Assembly (NCBI GenBank): GCA_017744935.1 | Contig: JAGIAI010000003.1 | Coordinates: forward strand, 93,202-157,201 | DNA from: Variovorax sp. | GTDB lineage: Bacteria > Pseudomonadota > Gammaproteobacteria > Burkholderiales > Burkholderiaceae_C | DNA: 64,000 nucleotides | Reading direction: 5' to 3' | In this document: in pieces, positions 25,756 through 34,938 of the stretch | Position numbering within the stretch: the stretch's first letter is position 1 | Layout: the number at the start of each line of letters is the position of its first letter | The notes under the pieces: generated by a model | Database searches by the model: none | Told to the model about the DNA's origin: nothing | What the model saw: only the letters and a program-made list of their open reading frames with translations | Translations under genes and position numbers: made by a program

Positions 25756-26799
25756 TCATGCCGCCTCCTGCCTCGACACACCGGCGGACTCGAAGCTCGC
25801 CATCTCGCGCAGGATGCGGCAGGCCGATTCGAGCAGCGGCCAAGCGAGCGCCGCGCCCGAGCCTTCGCCCAGGCGCAGGTCGAGTTGCAGCAGCGGCTGC
25901 AGGCCCAGGAAGTTCAGCAGCAGCCGGTGGCCGGGCTCGGCCGATTCATGCGCCGCGACGCATCGCTGCACCACGTGCGGGCGCAGGGCCCGCGCGACCA
26001 GCACCGCGGCGCTGGCGATGAAGCCGTCGAGCACGATCACGCGCCGCTCCTGCGCCGCCTGGAGCACGGCGCCGACGAGCGTGGCGATCTCGAAGCCGCC
26101 GAATGCGGCGAGCGCGGCCAGCGGATCGGTGGCGTCCGCATGCCGCTCGAGCACGCCGCGCAGCACCTTGCGCTTGTGGGCGCGGCCAGCGGCGTCGAGG
26201 CCGGTGCCGGCGCCGGTGCAGGCATCGATGTCCTGCCCGGCGATGCGGGCCAGCAGCATCGCCGCGGCCGAGGAGTTGCCGATGCCCATTTCGCCGAGCA
26301 GCACCGCGTTGCCGGGCAGGTCGCGCAGGATCGCCATGCCGTTGGCGATGGCCTCCTCGCACTGCGCCACGCTCATCGCCGGACCGGCCGAGGCGTCGGC
26401 GGTGCCGGGCGCGATCTTGCGCACCAGAAGGCCGGCGCGCGGCGAAAAAGCGTGCCGCACGCCGCAGTCGACCACCGTCAGGGCGAGCCCGTGCTGGCGA
26501 GCCAGCACGCTCACGGCGGCGCCGCCGGCGAGGAAGTTCTCGACCATCTGCCAGGTCACGTCGCTGGGGTAGGCCGACACGCCGCGCGCCGCGAGGCCGT
26601 GGTCGCCCGCGCACACCAGCATCTGCGGCGCGTCGAGCACGGGCGCGGCGGTGCCGAGGATGCCGCCGAGCCGCAGCGCCAGCGCCTCCAGGCGGCCGAG
26701 CGCGCCAAGGGGCTTGGTCTTGTTGTCGAGCGCGTGCTGGAGCCGGGCGGCCAGCGAGGCATCGCCGATGTCGTCGATCGGGGGGAGTTCAAGGGTCAT
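25756..26799 (-). CDS. cobT: Nicotinate-nucleotide-dimethylbenzimidazole phosphoribosyltransferase CobT
   Basis: CobT makes alpha-ribazole-5'-phosphate from nicotinate mononucleotide and dimethylbenzimidazole, activating the lower ligand. The 347-residue protein has the expected NKTKPLGALGRLE, VCAGDHGLAARGVSAYPSDVT, LLGEMGIGNSSAAA and VLDGFIASAAAL-like blocks. The catalytic glutamate lies close to the C-terminus in DLRLGEGSGAALA. Its length is normal. Its ATG overlaps the cobQ stop (ATGA). Confidence 0.95.
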   Translation of the reverse strand: MTLELPPIDDIGDASLAARLQHALDNKTKPLGALGRLEALALRLGGILGTAAPVLDAPQMLVCAGDHGLAARGVSAYPSDVTWQMVENFLAGGAAVSVLARQHGLALTVVDCGVRHAFSPRAGLLVRKIAPGTADASAGPAMSVAQCEEAIANGMAILRDLPGNAVLLGEMGIGNSSAAAMLLARIAGQDIDACTGAGTGLDAAGRAHKRKVLRGVLERHADATDPLAALAAFGGFEIATLVGAVLQAAQERRVIVLDGFIASAAVLVARALRPHVVQRCVAAHESAEPGHRLLLNFLGLQPLLQLDLRLGEGSGAALAWPLLESACRILREMASFESAGVSRQEAA

Positions 26800-28265
26800 T
26801 CGATGAGAGAGCGCAGCACGCCCGGTTCAAAGTGGGAATCGATGTGGTCGGCCAGGCCGTCGAACACGGCGTCGAGCGTACGCGCCTGGGCGCCGAAGAG
26901 CGCGTGCAGCGCGGCCGGGTCCTCGAAGAGCCCGTGCAGGTACAGGCCCAGCACGTTGCCGGCGCCGTTGCGCCATGCGAGTTCGTCCGGCATCGCGGCG
27001 ATGGCGCGATCGCCGGCCGCCGCCATGGCGCTGTGCTCGGCGGTCTGGCCGTGGTGGATCTCGTAGCCGCGCACGGTGATGCCCGAGAGCGCGGACCACG
27101 GCCCAGCGAGCTCGCCGAAGCGGGCCTCGCGACGGCGCACGGTCTTGTCGGCCGCGAACACGGTGACGACCGGCAGCAGGCCGAGCCCCGGCCCGTTGCC
27201 GTCGACGCCGTGCGGGTCGATCAGCGCCTCGCCGAGCATCTGCAGCCCGCCGCAGACGCCGAGCACCGCGCCGCCGCGCGCCGCATGCGCGGCGACCGCG
27301 CGATCGAGGCCTTGCGCGCGCAGCCACGCCAGGTCGCCGCTGGTGTTCTTGGAGCCGGGCAGGACGATCCAGTCGGCGCCCGCCACGTCGGCCGGGCTTC
27401 GAGCCCAGCGCAGGCGCACGCCCGGGATGTTCTTGAGCGGCTGGAACTCGTCGAGGTTGCTGATGCGCGGATAGGCCACGACGGCGACGGTGCGGGTGAC
27501 CTCGCCGCCGCTCACGCTGCGGTCATCGAAGACGCCATCCTCCTCGGGCAGGCCGTGCTGCCACCACATCGGCAAGGTCGCGACGGTGGGCACGCCGGTG
27601 AGCGCCTGCAGCTGCTGCGGCGCTGGCGCGAGCAGCGAAGCATCGCCACGGAACTTGTTGAGCACGAAGCCGGCGATCCGTGCACGGTCTTCCGGCGGCA
27701 TCAGCGCCCAGGTGCCGTAGAGGTGCGCGAAGGCGCCGCCGCGGTCGATGTCGGTGACGAGCAGGCAGCGCGCGTGCGCATGCCGCGCCACGCGCAGGTT
27801 GACGATGTCGCTCGCCATGAGGTTGATCTCGGCGGGCGAGCCGGCGCCCTCGATGACGACGATGTCGTTCTCGGCGCGAAGCGCGTCGAGCGCCTGCGCG
27901 ATCCGCGGCCAGACGCGCTCGCTGCGCCCGCGCCACGGCAGCGCGGAGAGTTCGGCACTGACCTGCCCCATGAGCACGACCTGGCTGTGGGTATCGCGCT
28001 CGGGCTTGAGCAGCAGCGGATTCATTCGGACATCCGGCTCGGCGCGTGCGGCCAGGGCCTGGAAGTACTGGGCGCTGCCGATCTCGCCGCCCGCGACGAC
28101 GCGGGCGTTGTTGCTCATGTTCTGCGCCTTGAAGGGCGCGACCTGGAAGCCTTGGCGCGCGTACCACCGGCACAGCGCCGTCGCGATCCAGCTCTTGCCG
28201 GCGCCGCTGGTGGTGCCCAGCACCATCACGCAGCGCCCGCGCGCATCTGCCACATCAGGATTCAT
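26796..28265 (-). CDS. cobQ: Cobyric acid synthase CobQ
   Basis: CobQ amidates four side chains of adenosylcobyrinic a,c-diamide with glutamine and ATP, giving cobyric acid. The 489-residue protein has a dethiobiotin-synthase-like N-terminal half (VLGTTSGAGKSWI, APFKAQNMSNNARV). The C-terminal class I glutamine amidotransferase-like half carries the nucleophile cysteine in VLGVCGGLQMLG and the histidine in LYLHGLFEDP. A GTG 33 bases upstream is an alternative start; the ATG at 28263-28265 fits family length better. It heads the cobQTSC operon. CobB is not in the window. Confidence 0.94.
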   Translation of the reverse strand: MNPDVADARGRCVMVLGTTSGAGKSWIATALCRWYARQGFQVAPFKAQNMSNNARVVAGGEIGSAQYFQALAARAEPDVRMNPLLLKPERDTHSQVVLMGQVSAELSALPWRGRSERVWPRIAQALDALRAENDIVVIEGAGSPAEINLMASDIVNLRVARHAHARCLLVTDIDRGGAFAHLYGTWALMPPEDRARIAGFVLNKFRGDASLLAPAPQQLQALTGVPTVATLPMWWQHGLPEEDGVFDDRSVSGGEVTRTVAVVAYPRISNLDEFQPLKNIPGVRLRWARSPADVAGADWIVLPGSKNTSGDLAWLRAQGLDRAVAAHAARGGAVLGVCGGLQMLGEALIDPHGVDGNGPGLGLLPVVTVFAADKTVRRREARFGELAGPWSALSGITVRGYEIHHGQTAEHSAMAAAGDRAIAAMPDELAWRNGAGNVLGLYLHGLFEDPAALHALFGAQARTLDAVFDGLADHIDSHFEPGVLRSLIE

Positions 28266-28394
28266 GGGCGCGATTGTCGGCGACGTGAAGTTGGTCACGC
28301 TTCAGGCCGGTCGATGCAACGAAGTCGAAAGCTTTCTTCTGATCCGGGTTAGCTTCGGGGCGTTCGAGACGAGAGTTGAAAGGGAGCACGGCGG

Positions 28395-28622
28395 ATGACC
28401 GCACTGCACGACATCGCGCTCATGGTGGAAGAGCGCGGCACGAATCAGTTTCATTGGATCCTGCTGCAGGCCGTCAGCAGCGACGAGGCGGAGGCGATCC
28501 AGTACCGGCGCATCTACAGCGCCAGGGTTCCGCAGACCAGCTACTCCAACGCGCTGGTCGTCGGGGCGAATGCCCTGCGCAAGCTGGGGCAGGTGGGGAC
28601 GGTGTCGGACACGATGCTTTGA
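28395..28622 (+). CDS. Small uncharacterised protein
   Basis: A 75-residue reading frame on the plus strand between two minus-strand operons. An AGGGAG lies a little far upstream of the ATG. The product is soluble, with no cysteine, signal or membrane segment, and no domain that I recognise. The sequence (FHWILLQAVSSDEAEAIQYRR) looks like a folded small protein rather than random high-GC translation. No other frame explains the interval. Function is unknown. Confidence 0.5.
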   Translation: MTALHDIALMVEERGTNQFHWILLQAVSSDEAEAIQYRRIYSARVPQTSYSNALVVGANALRKLGQVGTVSDTML

Positions 28623-28651
28623 GCGCAGGCTCGCCGCCGCCCCCGCCGGCA

Positions 28652-30127
28652 TCACCGGGCCGCGACCGTCTCCCGGGCGGACGAAGCCACCTTCACATCC
28701 CAGCTTCCCCCGATCGCCCGGACCAGGCCCACCGTCGCCTGGTACTGCGCCGAGCGCACCTGCAGCGCCTGCCGGCGGTTCGCGAGCTCCTGCCGCCGCG
28801 CATCGAGCAGGTCGAGCTGGCTCACCATGCCGTTGCGGTAGCGCGAGTCCGACAGGCTCGTCGCCCGGGTGGCCGAGGTCACCGCCCTCCCCTGCACCTC
28901 GGCCTGCTGCGACAGGATGCGCAGCGAGGACAACTGGTCCTCCACCTCCTTGAACGCGACCAGCACCTGGGTGCGGTAGCTCGCCAGCGCGCCGTCGAGC
29001 TGGGCCGATGCGCTCTGCACACCCGCCTCGCGGCGTCCGCCGTCGAAGAGCGGCAAGGCCAGCAGCGCCCCGATGCCCCATGACTTGGCCGACCACTTGA
29101 ACAGGTCGCCCAGGTCCGACGATGCATAGCCAGCCCCCGCGGTCAGCGAGATATCGGGGAACCACGCCGCCTGCGCCACGCCCACGCGCGCCTGCGCCGC
29201 CATGACCGACTTCTGCGCCGCCGACACGTCGGGCCGCCGCGTCAGCACCGTCGCCGGTACGCCCGCGGGGATGGTCGGCAGCGCCGTCGACCATTCGTCC
29301 GTGTTCACGCCGAAGTCCGACGCCGCGACGCCCGTCAACACCGCGAGCGAATGTTCCAGCTCGGCGCGGCGGCGGTCCAGCGTGAGCGCGTCGGACTCGG
29401 TGGACGCCACCTCGGTCTCGACGCGCGCCACGTCCAGGTCGGCCACGTCGCCTGCGCGCTGCCGGCTCTGGGTGAGCTTCAGCGTGTCGCGGTACGCCTC
29501 GACCGTGTCGCGCACCAGCGCGCGCTCGGCGTCGACGGCCCGCAGCAGCAGATAGGTCTGCGCCACTTCCGACTCGACCAGCAGGCGCGTGCTCTGCAGC
29601 AGGCCGTCGCGCGCCTCGGCGTCGAGCTGCGCCGCTTCGCTGGCACGCGACAGCTTGCCGAACAGGTCGAGTTCGTAGGAAAGGGCCGCGCCCGCATTGA
29701 GCAGCGTGTCGGGCCGGGTGCTGAGGTTGCGGTCCAGCCCCGCGCTGCGCACGCCGCCCGCGACCAGCCCGACCTGGGGCGCGCGATCCGCCTCGGTGCT
29801 GCGCGCCAGTGCCCGCGCCTCGGCCAGGCGGGCGGCCGCCGCCTGGATGCTCGTGTTGCGTGCATCGGCGCGTTCGATCAGCGTGTCGAGCACCGGATCA
29901 TTGAACGCGCGCCACCATTCGCCGCGCGGCTGCGCCTCGGCGGGCTGCGCGCGGGTCCATGCGCCGTCGCGCGGCGCATCGGCCGCCTGCTCCTTGAACC
30001 GGGCCGGCGCCTCGAAGCTCGGTGCTTCGACGGCCGTGGTGGCGCAGCCGGCGAGCACCAGCGCCGCGAACAACGGCAGCATGGCGGCCCGCCACGGCCG
30101 CACCTTGGCTTGTGTTTCTTTTTTCAT
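28652..30127 (-). CDS. Outer-membrane efflux lipoprotein, NodT/OprM family
   Basis: The outer-membrane channel of a tripartite RND pump, 491 residues. It has a signal peptide with lipobox LAGC near residue 25, then the duplicated OEP domain: NTSIQAAAARLAEARA in the first half and RPDVSAAQKSVMAAQARVG in the second, with the paired AFKEVEDQL helix near the end. It lies 35 bases downstream of the RND transporter gene and completes the adaptor-pump-channel set. Family members export antibiotics, solvents or aromatic compounds. The actual cargo is unknown. Confidence 0.92.
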   Translation of the reverse strand: MKKETQAKVRPWRAAMLPLFAALVLAGCATTAVEAPSFEAPARFKEQAADAPRDGAWTRAQPAEAQPRGEWWRAFNDPVLDTLIERADARNTSIQAAAARLAEARALARSTEADRAPQVGLVAGGVRSAGLDRNLSTRPDTLLNAGAALSYELDLFGKLSRASEAAQLDAEARDGLLQSTRLLVESEVAQTYLLLRAVDAERALVRDTVEAYRDTLKLTQSRQRAGDVADLDVARVETEVASTESDALTLDRRRAELEHSLAVLTGVAASDFGVNTDEWSTALPTIPAGVPATVLTRRPDVSAAQKSVMAAQARVGVAQAAWFPDISLTAGAGYASSDLGDLFKWSAKSWGIGALLALPLFDGGRREAGVQSASAQLDGALASYRTQVLVAFKEVEDQLSSLRILSQQAEVQGRAVTSATRATSLSDSRYRNGMVSQLDLLDARRQELANRRQALQVRSAQYQATVGLVRAIGGSWDVKVASSARETVAAR

Positions 30128-30162
30128 GTTCAGCTTTCTCGATTCAGCAAGAGGCGGTCGCC

Positions 30163-33100
30163 TCATTCGATGGTCTTGAGCGGCGCGGCAGGCGACGGTC
30201 GCAGCGGCCCGCCGCCGTGCACCGGCGCCGCGGGATGGTCGGCCGAGACGAAGGCATCGCCATGCGGCACCTCGCCGTGCAGCCTGAGCGGGCGGTTGCC
30301 GGTCAGCGCGCGCAGAAGCACATAGAACACCGGCGTGAGGAACAGGCCGAACGCGGTCACGCCGATCATTCCGGAGAACACCGCGATGCCCATCGCGTGG
30401 CGCATCTCGGCCCCCGCGCCGCTCGAAAGCACCAGCGGCAGCACGCCCATGATGAAAGCCATCGAGGTCATCAGGATCGGCCGCAGGCGCAGCCGGCTCG
30501 CCTCGATCGCGGCCTGCACCGGCGTGCGCCCGGCGAACTCCAGCTCGCGCGCGAACTCGACGATCAGGATCGCGTTCTTCGCCGACAAGCCGACCAGCAC
30601 CATCAACCCGATCTGCGTGAAGATGTTGTTGTCGCTGCCCGAGAGCCACACGCCGGTCATCGCCGCGAGCAGGCCCATGGGCACGATCAGGATGATCGCC
30701 ACCGGCAAGGTCAGGCTCTCGTACTGCGCCGCGAGCACCAGGAACACCAGCAGGATCGCGAGCGGGAACACCCACACCGCCGAGTTGCCGGCGAGGATCT
30801 CCTGGTAGGTCAACTCGGTCCACTCGAAGCTCACGCCCGGCGGCAGGGTCTCGGCCGCGATGCGCTCCACCGCCGCCCTCGCCTGCCCCGACGAGAAGCC
30901 GGGCGCCGGTCCGCCGTTGATGTCGGCGGAGAGGAAGCCGTTGTAGCGCATCGCACGCTCCGGCCCGTAGCTGGGCTGGATGTTCATCAGCGCCGACAGG
31001 GGCACCATCTCGCCGCTCGTGGAACGCACCTTGAGCAGGCCCACGTCCTCGGCACGCGCGCGGTACGGCGCATCGGCCTGCACGCGCACGCTGTAGGTGC
31101 GGCCGAAGCGGTTGAAGTCGTTCGCGTAGAGGCTTCCGAGGTAGATCTGCATGGTGTCGAACACCTCCGTCACGGGCACGCCGAGCTGGCGCGCCTTGGT
31201 GCGGTCGATGTCGGCGTAGAGCTGCGGCACGTTGACCTGCCAGCTCGTGAACATGCCCGCGAGTTCGGGCGTCTGGTAGGCCTTGGCCATGAAGGCCTTC
31301 ACCGCCTTGTCCATCGCCGCGTAGCCGACCGAGCCACGGTCCTCCAGCTGCAGCTTGAAGCCGCCCGTGGTGCCGAGCCCCTGCACCGGCGGCGGCGGGA
31401 AGATCGCGATGTAGGCGTCCTGGATCTGGCTGAACTGCGCGTTCAACTGGCCCGCGATCGCGCCGGCGCTCAGGTCCTTGGACTTGCGCTTGTCGAAGTC
31501 GTCGAGGCCGACGAACACGATGCCCGAGTTCGAGCTGTTGGTGAAGCCGTTGATCGACAGCCCCGGGAAGGTGATCGCGTGCTGCACGCCGGGCTGCTTC
31601 ATCACGATCTCGTTCATGCGGCGCGTGACGTCCTCGGTGCGGTCGAGCGTGGCCCCGTCGGGCAGCTGCGCGAAGCCGATCAGGTACTGCTTGTCCTGGG
31701 CCGGCACGAAGCCGCCCGGCACCGCCTTGAAGAGCCCGAAGGTCACGCCGACGAGCGCGAGGTAGATCACCATCATCAGCGCCTTGCGCGAGATCGCGCC
31801 CTTCACGCCGGTGCTGTAGCCCTCGGCGCCTCGATGGAAGACGCGGTTGAACCAGCCGAAGAAGCGGCCGAACACGCGGTCCATGCCGCGCGTCAGCGCA
31901 TCCTTGGGCGCATCGTGGCCGCGCAGCAGCAGCGCCGCGAGCGCGGGCGAGAGCGTGAGCGAATTGACCGCCGAGATCACGGTCGAGATCGCGATGGTCA
32001 GCGCGAACTGGCGGTAGAACTGCCCCGTGAGCCCGCTGATGAAAGCCAGCGGCACGAACACCGCCACCAGCACCAGCGCGATCGCGATGATCGGCCCCGA
32101 CACCTCGCGCATCGCGCGGTAGGTGGCGTCGCGCGGGCTCAGGCCGGCCTCGATGTTGCGCTCGACGTTCTCGACCACCACGATCGCGTCGTCCACCACG
32201 ATGCCGATCGCGAGCACCAGACCGAAGAGGCTCAGCGCGTTGATCGAGAAGCCGAAGAGGTGCATCACCGCGAAGGTGCCGATCACCGACACCGGCACCG
32301 CCAGCAGCGGGATGATCGACGCGCGCCAGGTCTGCAGGAACAGGATCACCACCAGCACCACGAGCGCGATCGCTTCTAGCAGCGTGTGCACCACCGACTC
32401 GATCGAGGCGCGCACGAACTGCGTCGGGTCGTAGACGATGTCGTAGTCCACGCCGTCGGGCATGCCCTTCTTGAGCTCCGCCATCGTGGCCCGCACGTCG
32501 TTCGAGATCTGGATCGCGTTCGAGCCCGGCGCCGCGAAGATCGGCACCGCCACCGCGTCCTTGTTGTCCAGCAGCGAGCGCAGCGCGTAGCTCGACGCGC
32601 CGAGTTCGAGCCGCGCCACGTCGCGCAGCCGGGTGACGGCGCCATCGCCGCCGGTCTTGACGATGATGTCGCCGAACTCCTCCTCGGTCTGCAGGCGGCC
32701 CTGCGCATTGATCGAGATCTGCATGTCCACGCCCGGCAGCCCCGGCGATGCGCCGACCACGCCGGCCGCCGCCTGCACGTTCTGCTCGCGGATCGCACGC
32801 ACCACGTCGCCGGCCGAGAGCCCGCGCTGCGCGACCTTCTGCGGGTCGAGCCACACGCGCATCGAGTAGTCGCCCGAGCCGAAGAGCTGCACGTCGCCCA
32901 CGCCCCGCACGCGCGCCAGCCGGTCCTTGACGTTGAGCACCGCGTAGTTGCGCAGGTAGGTCATGTCGTAGCGGCCGTTGGGCGACAGCAGGTGCACCAC
33001 CATCGTGAGGTCGGGCGAGCTCTTGACGGTCGTGATGCCCAGGCGGCGCACCTCCTCGGGCAGCCGCGGCTCGGCCTGTGCGACGCGGTTCTGCACGAGC

Positions 33101-33420
33101 TGCTGCGCCTTGTCGGGGTCGGTGCCGAGCTTGAAGGTCACGGTCAGCGTCATGAGGCCGTCGGTGGTCGCCTGGCTGCCCATGTAGAGCATGCCTTCGA
33201 CGCCGTTGATCTGCTCCTCCAGCGGCGTCGCCACCGTCTCGGCGATCACCCTCGGGTTGGCGCCGGGGTAGTTGGCCCGCACCACCACCGAGGGTGGCAC
33301 CACCTCGGGGTACTCGGAGATCGGCAGCGCGCGCAGCGCGATCAGCCCCGCGATGAAGATCAGGACCGACAGCACGCCGGCGAAGATCGGCCGGTCGATG
33401 AAGAACTTGGATAGATTCAT
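30163..33420 (-). CDS. RND multidrug efflux transporter, AcrB/MexB-type (HAE1)
   Basis: A proton-driven inner-membrane pump of 1085 residues. It starts with NLSKFFIDRPIFAGVLSVLI (first membrane helix). The proton-relay aspartates are in GIVVDDAIVVVENVER (membrane helix 4) and the lysine in GLSAKNAILIVEF (helix 10). Two large periplasmic loops with GVQHAITFPGLSINGF and PQLYADIDRTKARQLG complete the trimer fold. The C-terminal tail is about 40 residues longer than in AcrB and rich in proline and glycine. It lies 23 bases after the adaptor gene. No TetR-type repressor flanks the operon. Confidence 0.96.
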   Translation of the reverse strand: MNLSKFFIDRPIFAGVLSVLIFIAGLIALRALPISEYPEVVPPSVVVRANYPGANPRVIAETVATPLEEQINGVEGMLYMGSQATTDGLMTLTVTFKLGTDPDKAQQLVQNRVAQAEPRLPEEVRRLGITTVKSSPDLTMVVHLLSPNGRYDMTYLRNYAVLNVKDRLARVRGVGDVQLFGSGDYSMRVWLDPQKVAQRGLSAGDVVRAIREQNVQAAAGVVGASPGLPGVDMQISINAQGRLQTEEEFGDIIVKTGGDGAVTRLRDVARLELGASSYALRSLLDNKDAVAVPIFAAPGSNAIQISNDVRATMAELKKGMPDGVDYDIVYDPTQFVRASIESVVHTLLEAIALVVLVVILFLQTWRASIIPLLAVPVSVIGTFAVMHLFGFSINALSLFGLVLAIGIVVDDAIVVVENVERNIEAGLSPRDATYRAMREVSGPIIAIALVLVAVFVPLAFISGLTGQFYRQFALTIAISTVISAVNSLTLSPALAALLLRGHDAPKDALTRGMDRVFGRFFGWFNRVFHRGAEGYSTGVKGAISRKALMMVIYLALVGVTFGLFKAVPGGFVPAQDKQYLIGFAQLPDGATLDRTEDVTRRMNEIVMKQPGVQHAITFPGLSINGFTNSSNSGIVFVGLDDFDKRKSKDLSAGAIAGQLNAQFSQIQDAYIAIFPPPPVQGLGTTGGFKLQLEDRGSVGYAAMDKAVKAFMAKAYQTPELAGMFTSWQVNVPQLYADIDRTKARQLGVPVTEVFDTMQIYLGSLYANDFNRFGRTYSVRVQADAPYRARAEDVGLLKVRSTSGEMVPLSALMNIQPSYGPERAMRYNGFLSADINGGPAPGFSSGQARAAVERIAAETLPPGVSFEWTELTYQEILAGNSAVWVFPLAILLVFLVLAAQYESLTLPVAIILIVPMGLLAAMTGVWLSGSDNNIFTQIGLMVLVGLSAKNAILIVEFARELEFAGRTPVQAAIEASRLRLRPILMTSMAFIMGVLPLVLSSGAGAEMRHAMGIAVFSGMIGVTAFGLFLTPVFYVLLRALTGNRPLRLHGEVPHGDAFVSADHPAAPVHGGGPLRPSPAAPLKTIE

Positions 33421-33443
33421 TTCATTCCCTCCTCATTCGGAGA

Positions 33444-34694
33444 TCAGGACTTGGCCGCGGCGACGCGCTGCGCCGGCGGCGCGAGCTCGGCCTTGGCGTC
33501 CATCGTCACGGTCTGCGGCTCGACGAGCGCGCCGGGGCGCACGTGCTGCAGGCCGTTGACGATCACGCGCTCGCCCGGCTGCAGGCCGCGGGTGACGATG
33601 CGCAGCCCGTTGAACGGCGCGCCGAGCGCGACCTCGCGGTACTCGGCCTTGTTGTCCGCGCCGACCACCATCACGAACTTCTTGTTCTGGTCGGTGCCGA
33701 CGGCGCGCTCGTTCACCAGCAAGGCCTTGTCGGCATGCGCCTGGCCCATGCGGATGCGCGCGAACTGGCCGGGGATCAGCGCGCCATCGGTGTTGTCGAA
33801 GGCCGCGCGCACGCGCACCGTGCCGCTCTTCGCATCGACCTGGTTGTCGATGAGCTGCAGCCGGCCCAGGTAGGGCGTGCCGTCGACGCCGGCCGTGCCC
33901 ATCTGCACCGGGATGCCTTCGATGCGCGCCCTGGCGCTGGCGCCGCCGGGCAGGTCCTTGAGCGCGCGCAGCACGATCTGCTCGTCGGCGTCGAAGCTCG
34001 CGTAGATGGGGCTCACCGACACCAGCGTGGTGAGCACCGGCGCGCCCGGCCCGGCCGCGACCAGGTTGCCCACCGTCACTTCGAGCTTGCCGATGCGGCC
34101 CGCGACCGGCGCGCGCACCTGCGTGTAGCCGAGGTTCAGGCGCGCGCTCTGCAGCGAGGCCTGCGCGGCACGCAGGCTGGCCTCGGCCTCGCGCCCGGCG
34201 TTGACGCGCTCGTCGAGCTCGCGCTGGGCGATGGCCTTCTCGTCCCACAGGCGGCGCGCGCGCTCCTGCTCGCTGCGCGTGAACGACAGCCGCGCCTGCG
34301 CCGCCGCGACCTGCGCCTCGGCGCGCTCCACCTCTGCGGCATAGGGCGCGGGGTCGATGGTGATCAGCAGTTCGCCCTGCTTCACCAGCGCGCCTTCGCG
34401 GAAGTGCACCGCCTGCACCGCGCCGGCGACGCGCGAGCGCACGTCCACCCGCTCGACGGCTTCGAGCCGGCCCGAGAACTCGTCCCAGGTGTTGACCTCG
34501 GTCGCGGCCACCGCGGCGACCGAGACCGGCACCGCACGAGGCGCCTGCGCCGCCGGCGCGGTGTTGTTCGCCGCGGCATCGAAGCTGTGGAAGCCGAACA
34601 TCACCGCCGATGCGACGGCGACGAGGGCCGTGGCGCCGGTCACCGCGGGCCAGAGGCGCCGGGTCCGGGAGGAAGACTTGTTGTTGTGGTTCAT
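33444..34694 (-). CDS. RND efflux periplasmic adaptor (membrane fusion protein)
   Basis: A 416-residue AcrA/MexA-type adaptor, first gene of the pump operon. One N-terminal hydrophobic segment (about residues 14-35) acts as an anchor or signal; I see no lipobox. The lipoyl halves are VRSRVAGAVQAVHFREGALVKQGELL and VRAPVAGRIGK with a helical hairpin between them (AAQARLSFTRSEQERARRL). The beta-barrel and membrane-proximal domains follow, ending in QPGERVIVNGLQHVRPG. No regulator gene lies upstream. Bases 34695-34938 hold no supportable gene. Confidence 0.94.
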   Translation of the reverse strand: MNHNNKSSSRTRRLWPAVTGATALVAVASAVMFGFHSFDAAANNTAPAAQAPRAVPVSVAAVAATEVNTWDEFSGRLEAVERVDVRSRVAGAVQAVHFREGALVKQGELLITIDPAPYAAEVERAEAQVAAAQARLSFTRSEQERARRLWDEKAIAQRELDERVNAGREAEASLRAAQASLQSARLNLGYTQVRAPVAGRIGKLEVTVGNLVAAGPGAPVLTTLVSVSPIYASFDADEQIVLRALKDLPGGASARARIEGIPVQMGTAGVDGTPYLGRLQLIDNQVDAKSGTVRVRAAFDNTDGALIPGQFARIRMGQAHADKALLVNERAVGTDQNKKFVMVVGADNKAEYREVALGAPFNGLRIVTRGLQPGERVIVNGLQHVRPGALVEPQTVTMDAKAELAPPAQRVAAAKS

Positions 34695-34938
34695 GATGAA
34701 ACGTCCTTTTGGTGACTTCTGGGATGCAACGGACCCTCCCGCGCGGGTGGCGCAGGACGGCGGAAAGAGAAAGACGGGTGGGAGCGCGGCGGCGGGCGGC
34801 CGCAGCCGTGGCGCGGACGAAGGCTTCCCAGCCGCGACGGTCGTGCCGTCGCGGGAGAACGAGGGTTCAGGCCCTCAACCTTCGAATGGGTCCCGCGCTA
34901 CGGGATGCCGGGCCGCACGGCCTGCCGTGCGTCGCCGC

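Noticed and set aside
28652..32854. 1400-codon minus-strand frame joining the efflux channel to part of the RND pump
   Set aside because: Only the last part is real (28652-30127, with signal peptide and lipobox). The upstream part is out of frame with the RND gene.
34695..34938. Small ORFs between the efflux adaptor and the pseudo-esterase gene
   Set aside because: Arginine-rich frames without ribosome binding sites or recognisable sequence; nothing supportable seen.
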